Below are positions 33,869-45,600 of a stretch of DNA of 64,000 bases, in pieces. The translations under genes and the position numbers were made by a program. The notes beneath the pieces were generated by a model, which made no database searches, was not told where the DNA came from, and saw only the letters and a list, made by a program, of their open reading frames with translations. Location: assembly GCA_034401135.1 (NCBI GenBank), contig JAWZSP010000001.1, forward strand, positions 4,774,001 to 4,838,000. Reading direction: 5' to 3'. The stretch is from Volutella citrinella (lineage: Eukaryota; Ascomycota; Sordariomycetes; Hypocreales; Nectriaceae). How positions within the stretch are numbered: position 1 is the first letter of the stretch; each line of letters begins with the position of its first letter.

Positions 33869-34990
33869 ATGAGACCAGCCGTGCGCCTGGGGAGCCTGGT
33901 GCTCCGCAGGTCCTTCTCCAGCACGCCGCGCCGACTGGACAACTACGGTTTCATCGGCCTGGGCCAGATGGTACGGGGACAATCGCCGAACTCTGCGTGG
34001 CATCTGGGAGTTTGACTAACATGACTGTGTCCTTGACCTGTAGGGCTATCAAATGGCGAGGAACCTGCAGTCCAAGCTCAAGTCCACGGACAAGGTGTCC
34101 ATCTTCGATATCAACCCGGATGCCATGAAGGCTCTCGAGACGGAGATGAAGGCCGTGTCCAATGGCGCGGCAGTCGAGATCGCCGGCAGCGCGTTGGATG
34201 CGTCCAAGGAAGCTGTATGATGACCTCCCGCCCCTTCTCGTTCATGGATCCTCACTGACGGGCCACGCAGGACACCGTCATCACAGTGCTGCCCGAGCCG
34301 CAGCACGTCCAGGGCGTCTACAAGTCGATCCTGACGCCGGACCTCCCGGCCAAGCCCCGCGTCTTCATCGACTGCTCGACAATCGATCCGTCAACGTCGC
34401 GCTCCGTGGCGGCGTCGGTGGCCTCGGCGGGCCAGGGAGCCTTTGTAGACGCGCCCATGTCGGGCGGCGTAGTCGGCGCCACGGCGGGCACGCTGACCTT
34501 CATGCTGGGCGCCCCCAACGACCTCGTAGGCCGTCTCGAGCCGGTGCTGCTGCGCATGGGCAAGAAGGTGCTGCACTGCGGCGGGCAGGGCGCGGGCCTG
34601 TCGGCCAAGCTGGCCAACAACTACCTGCTGGCGCTCAACAACATCGCGACGGCCGAGGCCATGAACCTGGGGATGCGGTGGGGACTCGACCCCGAGGTGC
34701 TGGCGGGCGTCATCAACGTGAGCACGGGGCGGTGCTGGCCCAGCGAGGTCAACAACCCGGTCGCGGGCGTCGTCGGCTCGGCGCCCGCCGGCAGGGACTA
34801 CGGCGGCGGCTTCGGCATCTCGCTCATGAAGAAGGACCTGCGGCTGGCCATGGTGGCGGCCCGGGAGGCGGGCGCGCGCATGGAGCTGGCCGAGACGGCG
34901 TACGATGTGTATGACAGGGCTGAGAAGGACGACGCCTGCAAGGGGCGCGACTTTTCTGTTGTGTATCGGTACATTGGGGGGAAGGAGTGA
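33869..34990 (+). CDS. 3-hydroxyisobutyrate dehydrogenase, mitochondrial
   Basis: Oxidises 3-hydroxyisobutyrate to methylmalonate semialdehyde with NAD+ in valine breakdown. 330 aa in three exons: 33869-33970, 34044-34214, 34271-34990. Residues 1-25 (MRPAVRLGSLVLRRSFSSTP...) are an Arg/Ser-rich amphipathic presequence with a typical cleavage context. The Rossmann motif GFIGLGQMGYQMA crosses the first splice. The substrate loop is VDAPMSGGVVGATAGTL. The catalytic lysine lies in GLSAKLANNYLLA (about residue 205), the family signature. Length fits the family. GC3 in exon 3 is very high, which produces long open frames on other strands. Confidence 0.95.
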
Positions 34991-36144
34991 GAGACTCTCG
35001 CCAGCAAGCACTACTAGTAATAGACGAGATGTGAGAGACGCAGCTCTATGGTGTGGTGCGACTAAGATGTGACCTCGACAGAGATTCGACCATGAATTCT
35101 AGACTCGCACCCGAGATAGACTCGCTTGTCTGTTTCCAACGCTCTGCTCGTCTTTGGTCAATAATTCTCCTCCTATTACAATGTGCGGTAAGTACAGACG
35201 GCGCTAGAAATCGGCTCGACTTGCATCCGACGGGGCGATTGGCATCCGAATCGGGCCACTGACGGCCCCCCTGGCGGCCGATCGGCCCATGTGCCCCGGC
35301 GGCGGGAGAGTCTCATCGGGCTGCAAGCGAGCTGTTTTTTGTTTTGCGTCTCACTCAGAAACGTTTGTCAGGATCCCAGTAGCCATTGATCCCATCTTGA
35401 ATTGTTCTTCATTTTTTTATTCGCCGTGGGCTGCTGTAATCCTCCAGACCACAGCAGAGCCAGTCCTGATCCTACATAAACACATAAATACAGCAACATC
35501 GTTTTCGGAGCCGGGGCTTTATTCCCGTCAAAGTCCAGACTCGTCCCTCCTTCTTCCAGGCCTAGTTCCAACGACTCACCTACCCGGTTGGGCTAAGCCA
35601 TTGCCAAATATCCGCCAAGTTGGTGACCGTTGCATCGTAGTGTAGCGTAGTGTGGGCTGTGGGCCAACGTGGGGATCCGGGATCACGTCCAAGCGAGCCC
35701 CAGCACATCTCTCCGAGGCCGATACTCGATGAGATTATGTTTCCCACCTGCTTCTTTGTAATCCCTTGCCAATCTCGGACCCATGCCCTTCCGCATCCAT
35801 CACGTCTCTCGTCGCATGGGCTGCTCTATCCTTCAACATCCAACCCGCTCCCATCATCACCTTCACCGAATACGCACCCCCAGCCAACCTGTCACTGTAA
35901 CCTTGCCAGCGACCCGAGTCCAGTGATGCTTCTCGTCTAGGATACAGTATTCCTGGCTTGTTTGCATTGAGCCGATATCTTTCGAGCTTGCGCATTACAT
36001 TACATCTGTCCGAGTTGGTCTGCAACATCACCACCATCAACCAACATCGTCGCATCGCCGGCTCCTCTCCGCAACAGCAATAGAGCCAGTGAGCTCCCTC
36101 CTCGATTTCGACCTCGAACACAATTAGGACTGGTCCTCACCACA
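34991..36144. other. Intergenic, no gene seen
   Basis: 1.15 kb including the 5' leader of the RTA1-like gene (CT-rich, 35750-36140). No other gene is supported. Confidence 0.5.
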
Positions 36145-37253
36145 ATGGAAACTTCATTGCTCCATCATGTAGCCCGCGCCGGCCGCATGCGCTTGCAGTG
36201 CACCGAGGTCTCCCCTCTCTGCCCAGTTGAGATGACGGTCCTGGGCTATGCGCCAAACCTCGGCTCCAGCATCTTCTTCTCCATCGGGTTCGGTCTGTGT
36301 CTGATTGGATCTCTTGTGTTTGGAATCTGGAAGCGCACCTGGACCTTTTGCGCGGCCATTTCCATCGGCGCATTGCTGGAGACATGTGGTATGGATGAAT
36401 CCGCGATGCCCTCAGGAGAAAAAGTAGAGACTGACACTAATTATTCGACAGGCTACATTGGCCGCGCGCTCATGCACGATAACCCGTGGGACAAAAACGC
36501 CTTCCAGATGCAAATCTGCTGCATCATCCTCGGCCCGACCTTCATCTGCGCCGCCATCTACCTCACCCTCAAGCACGTCGCCCTGGCCCTCAACCCGGGC
36601 CTCTCGCGCCTCCGCCCGCGCTGGTACCCCATCATCTTCCTCCCCGCCGACCTCAGCTGCCTCATCGTCCAGGCCATCGGCGGTGGCCTCGCCGCCGCCG
36701 CCGGCCAGACCAACAAGAAGCTCCTCGACGGCGGCAACCGCGCCATCATCGCCGGCGTCGCCCTCCAGGTCGTCGTGCTGCTGGCCTTTGGCCTCATGGG
36801 CGCAGACTACTACGTCCGCGTGCGTCGATACATCCACGGCGGCGAGGCGAGCACCGAGGCGCTCCAGGTCTGGCAGGATACCAAGTTTCGACGCTTTGCC
36901 GTGGCTGTCACCATCGCTTACAGCGCCGTCCTCACCCGATGCATCTACCGGTTGGTTGCCCCCCTCCTCCCCTCCCTGGCTCCCCTTGCTGCGGAATATG
37001 AGAAAAGACAGACTCTGACGACGAGTGTAGAATCGCCGAGATGGCGGGTGGCTGGGGCAATCACATCATGCAGGACGAGCCCAGCTTCCTCGTCCTCGAC
37101 TCCAGCCTGGTCCTCGTCACCTGCACCCTGCTCACTGTTTTCCATCCTGGCTTTTTCTTCCCCCGGATGGCCAACGGACTGCACAGCAAGGGCGACTCGG
37201 AGACGAGTACGCCCGTCGAGTCGTCAAACGAAGGCGCCAAGGTGGAGGCTTAA
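36145..37253 (+). CDS. RTA1-like lipid-translocating exporter family protein
   Basis: A seven-helix plasma-membrane protein of 321 aa in three exons: 36145-36388, 36452-36950, 37031-37253. The RTA1 core is clear: YIGRALMHDNPWDKNAFQMQ, ILGPTFICAAIYLTLKHV, PIIFLPADLSCLIVQAIGGG, and FRRFAVAVTIAYSAVLTRCIYR. The fungal family includes yeast Rsb1 (sphingoid-base export) and Rta1 (7-aminocholesterol resistance); which lipid this member moves cannot be told. Intron 2 uses a GTTGGT donor, less common but in phase. It converges on apl6, with 186 bp between stops. Confidence 0.93.
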
Positions 37254-37439
37254 GAGATATTATAGACGGATTTGTTTTTCATCATCTAGCAAAAGTGTGG
37301 CTTGGCATATTGATGTTTAGTAGCGCCTACGGTAAATGGAAGCGATTTCTGCCTTGACTCCTTGTTGATTGAGTATTATCTGGTCATCCGGCATCCAAAA
37401 CCCTGGATTGCCACATGGATACACTCCGTCTAATTTTGC

Positions 37440-39904
37440 TCATCCCTTTACCAGCAATCCATCTCCTTCTCCACCGCTATCAGACTCCTCCTCTTCCTCC
37501 TCATCTGAATCCTCGTCGTCTTCCTCTTCCTCTTCCTCCTCTTCTGAGGACTCCTCTCCCGATGACTCTTCTTCCTCTTCACTCTCTTCTTCCTCCGTTT
37601 CCTCGGCTAGCCAGTCATCCAAGGTCTTTGCCCCGACTGCCTCGCCGGTCCCGTTGGCACTGCTGAGCGTCGTCGTCGTCGTTTTCGCGGCCTCGTCGAG
37701 TCTTTGACTGGCGGGCATGCTGCTTCTTTCTGCATCATATCGTGGAGCCTGGGTACCCTCGGGCTCACGGAGCCGCGGGTCTGGCTGTCTGCCCTCCTCG
37801 ACCCAGTCAGGCAGTGCCTCGTATCCCTGGATACCGTGGATGCCGCCTCCACCAGCCAAGACAAGCGTAGCCGATCCAAGAAGGAAGCCCTTTCGTGATT
37901 CCGAGGGGCTTGGCGCCTGTGGCGCCGGCTTGTCCGCGAGCAGCATCAAGCTGGCCAGCTGAGGGACGGCCAGCAACGCGCGGAACATTCTTGCGCGATC
38001 CCTGAGGTCGTAGGATACGTCATATCGAACAAGTAGAAGAACGTATTCCCAAAGGTGCACAACGGGATGTGTGTCCGTATCCATAGCTGGGTCTTCTTCC
38101 GCCTCCCGTTCCTTCTCGGCCTCGCTCTTGCGGTTGAGATGATGAAGATAGACCTTGGCTGCGAGGAGCAGGATCTGGTGCTTTGCCGCGAGCGACTCGT
38201 TATTGAAGTCTTTGAGCAGAATCCGGAGCACGTCGGGAGCAATGTTGTCCTCCCCGCTGTGTCCCGAAAACTCGCCAACCAGCCAGATAATCGTTGCTCG
38301 AGCCTGCGGATCAGTGGCCGAATCTAAATTCTTTGCTAGTCGCACGACAGTCCCGGTGTGGCTCTGAGGATCTTGCTGAATTAGATGGCGGATTACCGTC
38401 AGTGATTCGGCCGCGAGGGTTCCGTCCAAGCTGGTAATTTGCCCCAGCAAGAGTTTCAAGCAGCGAGGGGCGGCTGAAGGGTCAGTTTGGGCGCATCGGC
38501 CAATTGAACGTACGGCCTCGCGCACCAGGGCCTTGTCAGTCCCCTGCGAGAAGTGCTCCAGTTCTTTGAGGATGAGACTCTTGATGTGGAGGGGGCTGTG
38601 GGGGAAGAGTATGGTCAGGATCTCAAGCTTGAGCTCCCACACAGGCTCGGGATCGGTAGCTCGGACGAGGAAGTGACTGGCGTACTTGACAAAGTCCGAT
38701 GGTCGTGCAAGGCAAACGGAAACAATGTTAAAGAGGGCAATCTGTTGGATGTCTTGGGGGCCACGTAACAGCGCAACAAGCGGACCGACGGCCTGCTGCA
38801 CGTACTCTGGCGTCCCAACATCAACATAGCAGCGAGTAACCGCGACGACAACTCCGGCGTTTCTGCTTTGCAGAAGAGGCCTGATGCCATTTAGAAAGAG
38901 AGCCAGATCGGGATCGATTGCCAAGGAGGTCCGAGTTGTTGAGGTGGACTGTGACTCTCCATAAAAGTCCTCGACGTTGGTATTCTGAGATGCTTGGACA
39001 CCTGGCTCAGCGTTGCGTTTCGCACGAGGGAAGCATTTTCGTGCATAATACGTCATGAGCCGCAGTGTCGCCAGCTGACTCCACTCGTCCATGTCCACCA
39101 CCTGCTTGACCAGGTTGCGGTAGTGCTTATGAATAAGATCTATCCTGTCAGGGCAGATCTCGAGGAAGGCAGCCACCGCTGCGCCAGCTACATAGTACTG
39201 CTTGTCTCCGATTAGCGCAGACAGGAGCTCGATCAGCTGTGGTGCCTGGCTCGGATCCAGCCGGTGGCACTTTGGAATAGACAGTGCGGCCGCCTTGCGG
39301 ACGAAGGGACTCATGTCGGCCACGCCCTTCTTGATGGCCAACGCCACGATCTGGCTGATGACAGGCACTCGGATCCCGGACATGGTCTTCAAGGCGAGGG
39401 CTCGGACCTGGGCGTTCTGGTCGGAGAGGGACTTCTGGATGGTGTTGATCGACAGCAGGGCCAGGTCGGGCTCCTGCTCGGCATGGTGGATGAGGTAGAT
39501 GTATACAAGCTTCTTGATCTCGATATTCGGCGACGCGACATTCTTAACGACGGAGGAGAAGAGCGGCAGTGTCTTTTGGTTGCGGTACATCATCTAGTTG
39601 AAGGCACGATGTCAGTGAGGCGCTCACGAGGGCGGCCACAGGGCCATGGGGAACAGGACGACGCACAGCAATGACGCGCCGCAGACCCTCCAGGATCTCG
39701 CGGTCGTTTCGACTATCCAGCAGCTTCCGCATCTGGTTGCGATCCATGGGTCGGGAGCTTGTGCGCGCACCGCGCGTGGCCTGGGCGGCGTCGAGGGTGA
39801 GCTCTCTCGCTGCAGGGGCCAAGGTCAGTTGGGACAGCATGATGGAAAGCAGGGGAGGGCGCACCCGTCTCCATGAGGCCCGAGATCCTCGAAATCGACT
39901 CCAT
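37440..39904 (-). CDS. apl6: AP-3 complex beta subunit
   Basis: The large subunit of the clathrin-independent AP-3 adaptor, which sorts cargo from the Golgi to the vacuole. 778 aa in three exons: 39904-39865, 39809-39667, 39593-37440. Residues about 40-560 form the adaptin N-terminal alpha-solenoid, with typical blocks such as SPNIEIKKLVYIYLIHHAE, VRALALKTMSGIRVP and SPFVRKAAALSIPKCH. The tail (about 700-770) is a Ser/Glu/Asp hinge, as in AP-3 beta and yeast Apl6. A separate ear domain is not obvious, which fits fungal homologues. Intron 1 ends CCCTGCAG; intron 2 ends right before MMYRNQ. Confidence 0.93.
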
Positions 39905-40309
39905 GACGGGCGGAGAGGACGGGCGCGAGTGCGTCCGGGGAAAGGGGAAGCTGGCGAGGCTTTTGCTTGGTGGTGAGGGTTGGAATGACGTTGGCGTTTG
40001 GGCCGAGCGGGTGTGCTCATGGAGATGCAGTGGGGCGTGGGTAGTGGTGGGGTTTGACCTGCAACGACCCGACTGCACCTGCACCTACAACTTGCAACTC
40101 CAGCATCACCAACACAACTAAGCCACGCGTCGGGCTGAGATCCAGAGCCGAGGGCGGTTCGGTAATGATGGTTTCGAAATCCGGGAAAGTTGTCGAGCTC
40201 TGCGGAAGGCCCTGATTCCGGTTGGCATGTTAATTGATTCTCCTGCCGCCGTTCGCTGCCGAGCAATCGTCCAGCCAGCCGCGCACGAGACCATACGCTC
40301 ACTGCGACA
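39905..40309. promoter_or_regulatory. Bidirectional promoter region of apl6 and the 239-aa gene
   Basis: 405 bp between two divergent ATGs, so the promoters must overlap or lie back-to-back. No defined factor site is assigned. Confidence 0.5.
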
Positions 40310-41029
40310 ATGCCATCGGCACCCGTCGTCTCGCCCCTGGCAACGCCGTCAGAGTTCCTCTTGCAGGTGGTTTCAACCTGCAGGTACCCATCGACTGTCA
40401 TTGTCGGCGCCACCAGAGCCGAGTTCCTCGCTGCTCTCGCCCAAGATGTCACTGAAGCTATCCACCCTCGTGAACCCGACGAGGCCCAAGCCATGGTAGA
40501 ATCACAATCACACCCGCTCATAAAAGCGCCGCTCTCGCAGGTAGCAATATCTCGTCACATTCATTTCGTTTTCACCCCAACCGTCACCCACCTCCGAGCC
40601 TACCTCTCCGTCTTCTCTGCCGCCGACTCTCCCATCCCCCCTCCACCAAACGGAGGGCGTGAAGGCAGGCCGCCGCTGCTCGTCACCTATGGGCTACTGT
40701 CGCTGCACCGGGATGCCAGCGAGTGGTCGGCACAAGGCACCGGAAACTCATTGGCCATTTTAATTGATGCCTCAAGGCGGGAGAAATTCCAGCCGGTTGT
40801 TGTGGAGCCCAGGGGTGTGGGTGGCCACGATGAACTGGACCATTTGTTGGAGGAGACGCTTCCCCTTCTCAATGGGGTCCCTAGGCAAGCGGATGGGTTA
40901 TGGGGTGGGCGAACCGTGTCGGTTCGCCAAGTCTTGGGCCGCTGGTTCGACGTCAATGTGATGAATGAAGCTGCTGAACAGACCACGGCTCCACGAGAAC
41001 AGGCAGGCAAGCAACAATCGGCGTCCTGA
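40310..41029 (+). CDS. Hypothetical protein, 239 aa
   Basis: An intronless frame from ATG 40310 with ordinary codon usage. It has no signal peptide or membrane helix. Two buried-looking strands, STVIVGAT (about residues 28-35) and PPLLVTYGLLSLHRD (about 122-136), are spaced like the first and fourth strands of a RecA-like core, but there is no Walker A lysine, so any kinship with non-ATPase Rad51-like proteins is only a guess. The C-terminal 20 residues are polar and probably disordered. It lies head-to-head with apl6 and tail-to-tail with nuf2 (191 bp between stops). Confidence 0.72.
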   Translation: MPSAPVVSPLATPSEFLLQVVSTCRYPSTVIVGATRAEFLAALAQDVTEAIHPREPDEAQAMVESQSHPLIKAPLSQVAISRHIHFVFTPTVTHLRAYLSVFSAADSPIPPPPNGGREGRPPLLVTYGLLSLHRDASEWSAQGTGNSLAILIDASRREKFQPVVVEPRGVGGHDELDHLLEETLPLLNGVPRQADGLWGGRTVSVRQVLGRWFDVNVMNEAAEQTTAPREQAGKQQSAS

Positions 41030-41220
41030 GGAATCATCGCAAACATGTCATCAAATCATCAATCTTGAATTACTCAGAAACTATCCAGTTGCCAAGAGGA
41101 TTCCGCCTTCCTCCTCATCATTACCCCTCCAGAACGCCGGACTCATGGTATCTCAGCCTAAATCACGTAGCCAACCCTACAGGGGAAAAAAACGCAAACC
41201 AGTGGCCATGCGCAAGTGAT

Positions 41221-42665
41221 TTAGCCAATGGCCTGCTCCATCTCCGTGATGTACAGCTTGACGTGGGCTTCCATCTTCAGATATTCGTCATAGGCAGTGT
41301 GCACTTCGTTCTCGATATTCTCCTTGAGATCGAGCATCTATCATATATCAGTAAACAAGCGCGAATGGCCATCAACAATTTACTTGTACATACCTTCTTC
41401 TCGGTCTGCTCGATTCTCACGCGTCGAACCTCCATTTCCTTGCCCTTGTCCGTGTGCTCCTCGGTGAGCTTCTTGTGAATGGCGCGCAGCTCGTGCATCT
41501 TCTCCTTGGCTTCCTGGGCCTTTTGGGCACTCTGCTCGCGCAGCCTCTCCGTTCGCTCGGTCCATTTGCCAAGCTGGCGCTTCAGCAGCTGCTCGGTTCG
41601 TTCCACTTCGCGAGCGCGGTTGCCACCATCTGTCAGCTCATCCCGCTGCTTGGAAATCCGTGCCACTTCCACCTCCTCTTTGGCTAGCTCTGTCGATATC
41701 TCGTCTAGGATCTTGATGCATGATGCAACGTCTGTAGAAACCACAGCAAAAGAGTCGGTCGATGTCTGGAGAGCCCTCGCTCGTCGGTCCAGGGCATCGA
41801 TATGTGACTTGTCGTTGTTTAGAATCTCGCGAAGCTCCGCTAGACTATCCTGGAGCGTTGATGGGCTCTGAAGTGTGTACGGTCGCAGCTTTGCGCTCTC
41901 TTGCTTGAGCGTCACCCTTTCGTGGGCCTTCTGCTCTAGCGCCGCCGTCAGATCGCCCTTCTTCTGTTTCGCCTCCTCTAGGCGCGCGGCAACTCGCTCT
42001 TGGTTGCGCCGCAGCTCCAGCAGCCTCTTCTTTAGGTCATCGTTTCGAATCGTCTTCTCCCGCACTTGGGCTTCCATTGCCTTTCGGTTGTGTCGCATAT
42101 CATCAAGTCGGGCTTCGTTCTCTTGGTTCTCAGAATACAGCGTCTCAATCCGCGTCTTTGTGGATTCTGATTTGTTGTAGTGCTGGTCAATCACGCTGGT
42201 CTGGGATTCGCGGAATCGCACAAAGTTGATGAGATAACTGAATATCTTCACCAGTCGCTCGTATGTGGGCTTGTACAAGTCGTTGAAACTGAAGTCGGTA
42301 ATGCCGCATTCAAGCAAAAGCCTTCGAAGCGATATGTAGAATCCCATGAGGTTGCTTGTGTCCTGGGGGATGATGTCGGCATATTCGCCACAGACGTCGT
42401 TCGCGGCGGCGGTCATGGCCGGCTCGACAGTTTCCCGGGTCGCGTTGAGCAGTAGTTCCGCGAACCATTCAAATATCTGCTGCACGTGGGCGGCGTTGGG
42501 CCTTTGAAGGTCGGCGACGGTGAAGTTGATGCCAATATCCGTAATGCAACCGACAATTTCGTGATCGGGGAGGCGCATGAAAGCATCGGCGTCCTCCTCC
42601 TTCTTGCGCGAGCGCGACTGCTGCTGGGATTTGGGGATGATGCTCATCCTCGGGTTGTAGGCCAT
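41221..42665 (-). CDS. nuf2: Kinetochore protein Nuf2
   Basis: A subunit of the Ndc80 complex, which binds microtubules at the outer kinetochore. 462 aa in two exons: 42665-41394 and 41337-41221. The N-terminal calponin-homology domain (about 28-160) shows [27 protein letters not shown], and [22 protein letters not shown] helices. From about 165 the protein is coiled coil almost to the end, as expected for pairing with Ndc80. The single intron (55 bp, GTATGT...GATAG) sits late and is phase 0. Length fits the fungal family (430-480). Confidence 0.95.
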
Positions 42666-45600
42666 TTTGACGATATTCCGGATGCTGTTGTCAATTGTGT
42701 TGCGGATTTACTTCGCGACGTCGGCAGGTATATTTCTTGGCTGGGTGTCGCGGGTCATTGTGGGGGTGGGTCGTAAACATGAGCATGGTGGTGTTGCCGT
42801 GGAAACGCCTGCCAGGCCAAGTCAACACCTGATTCACTTCCACCAACACCAGTAACGAGCGCAACTGTACCAAAGTTGAGAAAAACGTATTAGAGATCGC
42901 CGCGAAAGGAAGATTCTGTTTAGGCAATATTGGCTAGGTGTAAGATATTCCTGTGCCTATGGAGAGCCATCGCAGCCGCTTTGTAGTTCACAATCGCATT
43001 CAAATTCCCACATCGATGTCCCCAGCAAGCCTACACCCACTGACTTCTGACAATGCATGTCTAAAAGTTGAAGTCATCATTGTTTGGTGACCTCTATTGG
43101 CATCGAAGCTACTTCCAGGTGGCGAGGCTGTGTGATATGGCCAGGATTAGTCCAACAGGCTTGATCGGTTGTGGCGAAAACGGCGGGCCTCCGAGGTTGT
43201 CATAAAGCCGGCATAGTCGCATTTATTCCGAGTGACATGTTCCGATGCGACTACTTTATTCCAGCTAACTCCTTGGTTGGAATAGTAAGAAGCAAATGGA
43301 GAAAACGAGTTCTGTGCCTATAACAGGAGATTTTGCTTCAAGAAGCAGCCTCAGCTTCATTGCCGATCTCCTGGCCAAGTATGATTGAGCAGTTTCATTT
43401 CATTTCCCCTACAACATGCCAAACATATCGCCAGCAGTGGGTGGTCATCGGGACTGTATCTGTACAGTCGGATGATGCGGATCCTACACGTATCGGATAA
43501 CAGGAGTATCCCTCTCCCTCGCCTATGCCACCCGTCTCGATGCTTGAGGAACTGCAGAATGAGTCCCTTGAGCAAGCAGAATTGTGCAAAACGTCAAACA
43601 AGTACTGGATATTATGCCTCACACGTCACTCTTATCCGGCCACTGCCTCCCGTCGGTGTGACCCCGTGTCGGTGTGACCCCGTGTCGGTGTAATATAGTC
43701 AGTCGTAGCTTGCGAAACCCACTGCTAGGTTGCGCATCCAGGTTACAGCCGTCTTCAATGTTCTTGGCAACGTTCGACAAATGAAGGTGCTCGCTTGGGG
43801 AATCTGTACAGATCGCCATGTCCAACCCACCTTCTGCAACCAGGTACACCTAGGACCATCATCCATGCACACGTCAATCTGTCCGCCATATCCACGTTGA
43901 CCTTGTTCGACCCTCCTCGCTTGCTTCAACTCTGCAGTTTCGCCTGACTACCAGTTAAGGTTGGCTAGTCGCCGACCAAGACATGACGACCCCCGCATGC
44001 CACGCTACTCTGCGTGACCGAGTCATGCTGCGTGTGGAGTGACAACGAGGCAGCGAAGCGGAGATACAGTATGTACAACTCTTCTGCGAACGACGACGCC
44101 TCATCATCATACACAAAGCAATCAACGGGACACCCCGAGCACCTGCTGACCTGCACATCGAGGAACAAGCCGAGTGCCGCGTCCCAGGTAGGGTATTCCC
44201 CAACATTTGGCCTTCAGGACCAGTTGTCTGCCATGAACTAGGAAACTTCCATACACGCGGCGACCAGGAGGAAACCGATAATGGCAGCGGCCAGATGTAC
44301 TCTGTGCCTGGACTTTACCAACCGCACTGAATTGAGTTTGGCCTGGGTGTTCTACAAGAAAAGCAAAAAAGGCCGCGGCCCTGCTGTGAACGAAGGTCCC
44401 CGAAGTCCCTTCTGCCCCATCAACCCCCGTATCCACAGTCCCATGGGTGATGAAACAGCCAGATCGATTGGCTACAGGATGTGCGCCATGATGAAACACC
44501 AGAACCAATTGAATGTCTCTTACCAGCCACATCTGATGGGCGAGGGGGGCTGATCATCTCGGAGCAATGTCGACGTCCTAGCCGACTGGAGACTTGGCAG
44601 ATTATCAGCATCGCGTTGCTCCGGATGAATCTGACGGGGGAATTGTTGCGGGTCAAACGCCAGTCGATTTTGTCGCAAGCAACAGCGTTACAGCCATAAT
44701 TCCGGCCCAGCCAGGATATGCTTGCTTTCAACGCTTCGCCTCCTGCATGAAGTAACCTGCATGGCTAATGTGGCAGTCCGAACATGCCCATCCCCGCTGG
44801 CAGATGCTGAAGTGTCCCTTTCAGACTGGACTGATGCAGCAATGGCGGCTATCAACGAAATGGCTCTGGTGCACAAGCAGCCCTGTATTGACGCAAATCT
44901 TCTCCACTCGGTTGGTGGAACGCCTTCTTTCCTTCGTCCTCTCCTTTGTCAGTGCGCCAACGTCTTGCTTGACGCTCTCCCGGAATACCATTGGCTCGCG
45001 CAAAAGACGTGCGAGATGATGGCGGCATCTCACGGCCATGCGTTCCGTGCCGCCTCGGAAGATCGCCCACAGTGCACACACGGACACACGGTCCCCCTTC
45101 CTGTTACAAAAGCAAACTCATTTGCAAAATGAGGCATAAGATTGCTGTCACCCAATCCACGGCCTGGATTGCCTGCGTGCGGCTGCCACGCCCGCTTCAG
45201 CAGATGGGAGATTCGAGGCGCCGTGCCATCCATGCAATGCAGGACAACTCGATTGTGCCGTCTCCTGCTGCTGCGCAGTAGCCTGCTGCGCCAGGCCGAT
45301 TGCCATGGCACAAAGCAATCACAGGCGAGCAAAATTGCCCCCTGCAGAGGGCAGGATGGCGCCCCTTCGAGCCCGTTTGCGCGACCCATTTGAAGGGCTG
45401 GCGAAACCCTGGAGTCGGTCGGCGATGATCTGGTCGGGCGATCGCCATAATTAGAGTGGATTAATCCGGGCATGGCGGTTGAAACCTGTCGCGACCCATG
45501 CGCATGACGACAACCCACCTCTCATGGGCCATCAACGGGACAGGGCAGAACAGAGCGGAAACGGCTGTGGCAAGCTTCCATCAGCCCCAGAAGACTTCCG

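Noticed and set aside
34162..34914. 250-codon plus-strand frame, Arg/Gly-rich
   Set aside because: Shadow of the very GC-rich third exon of the 3-hydroxyisobutyrate dehydrogenase, which fits its family throughout.
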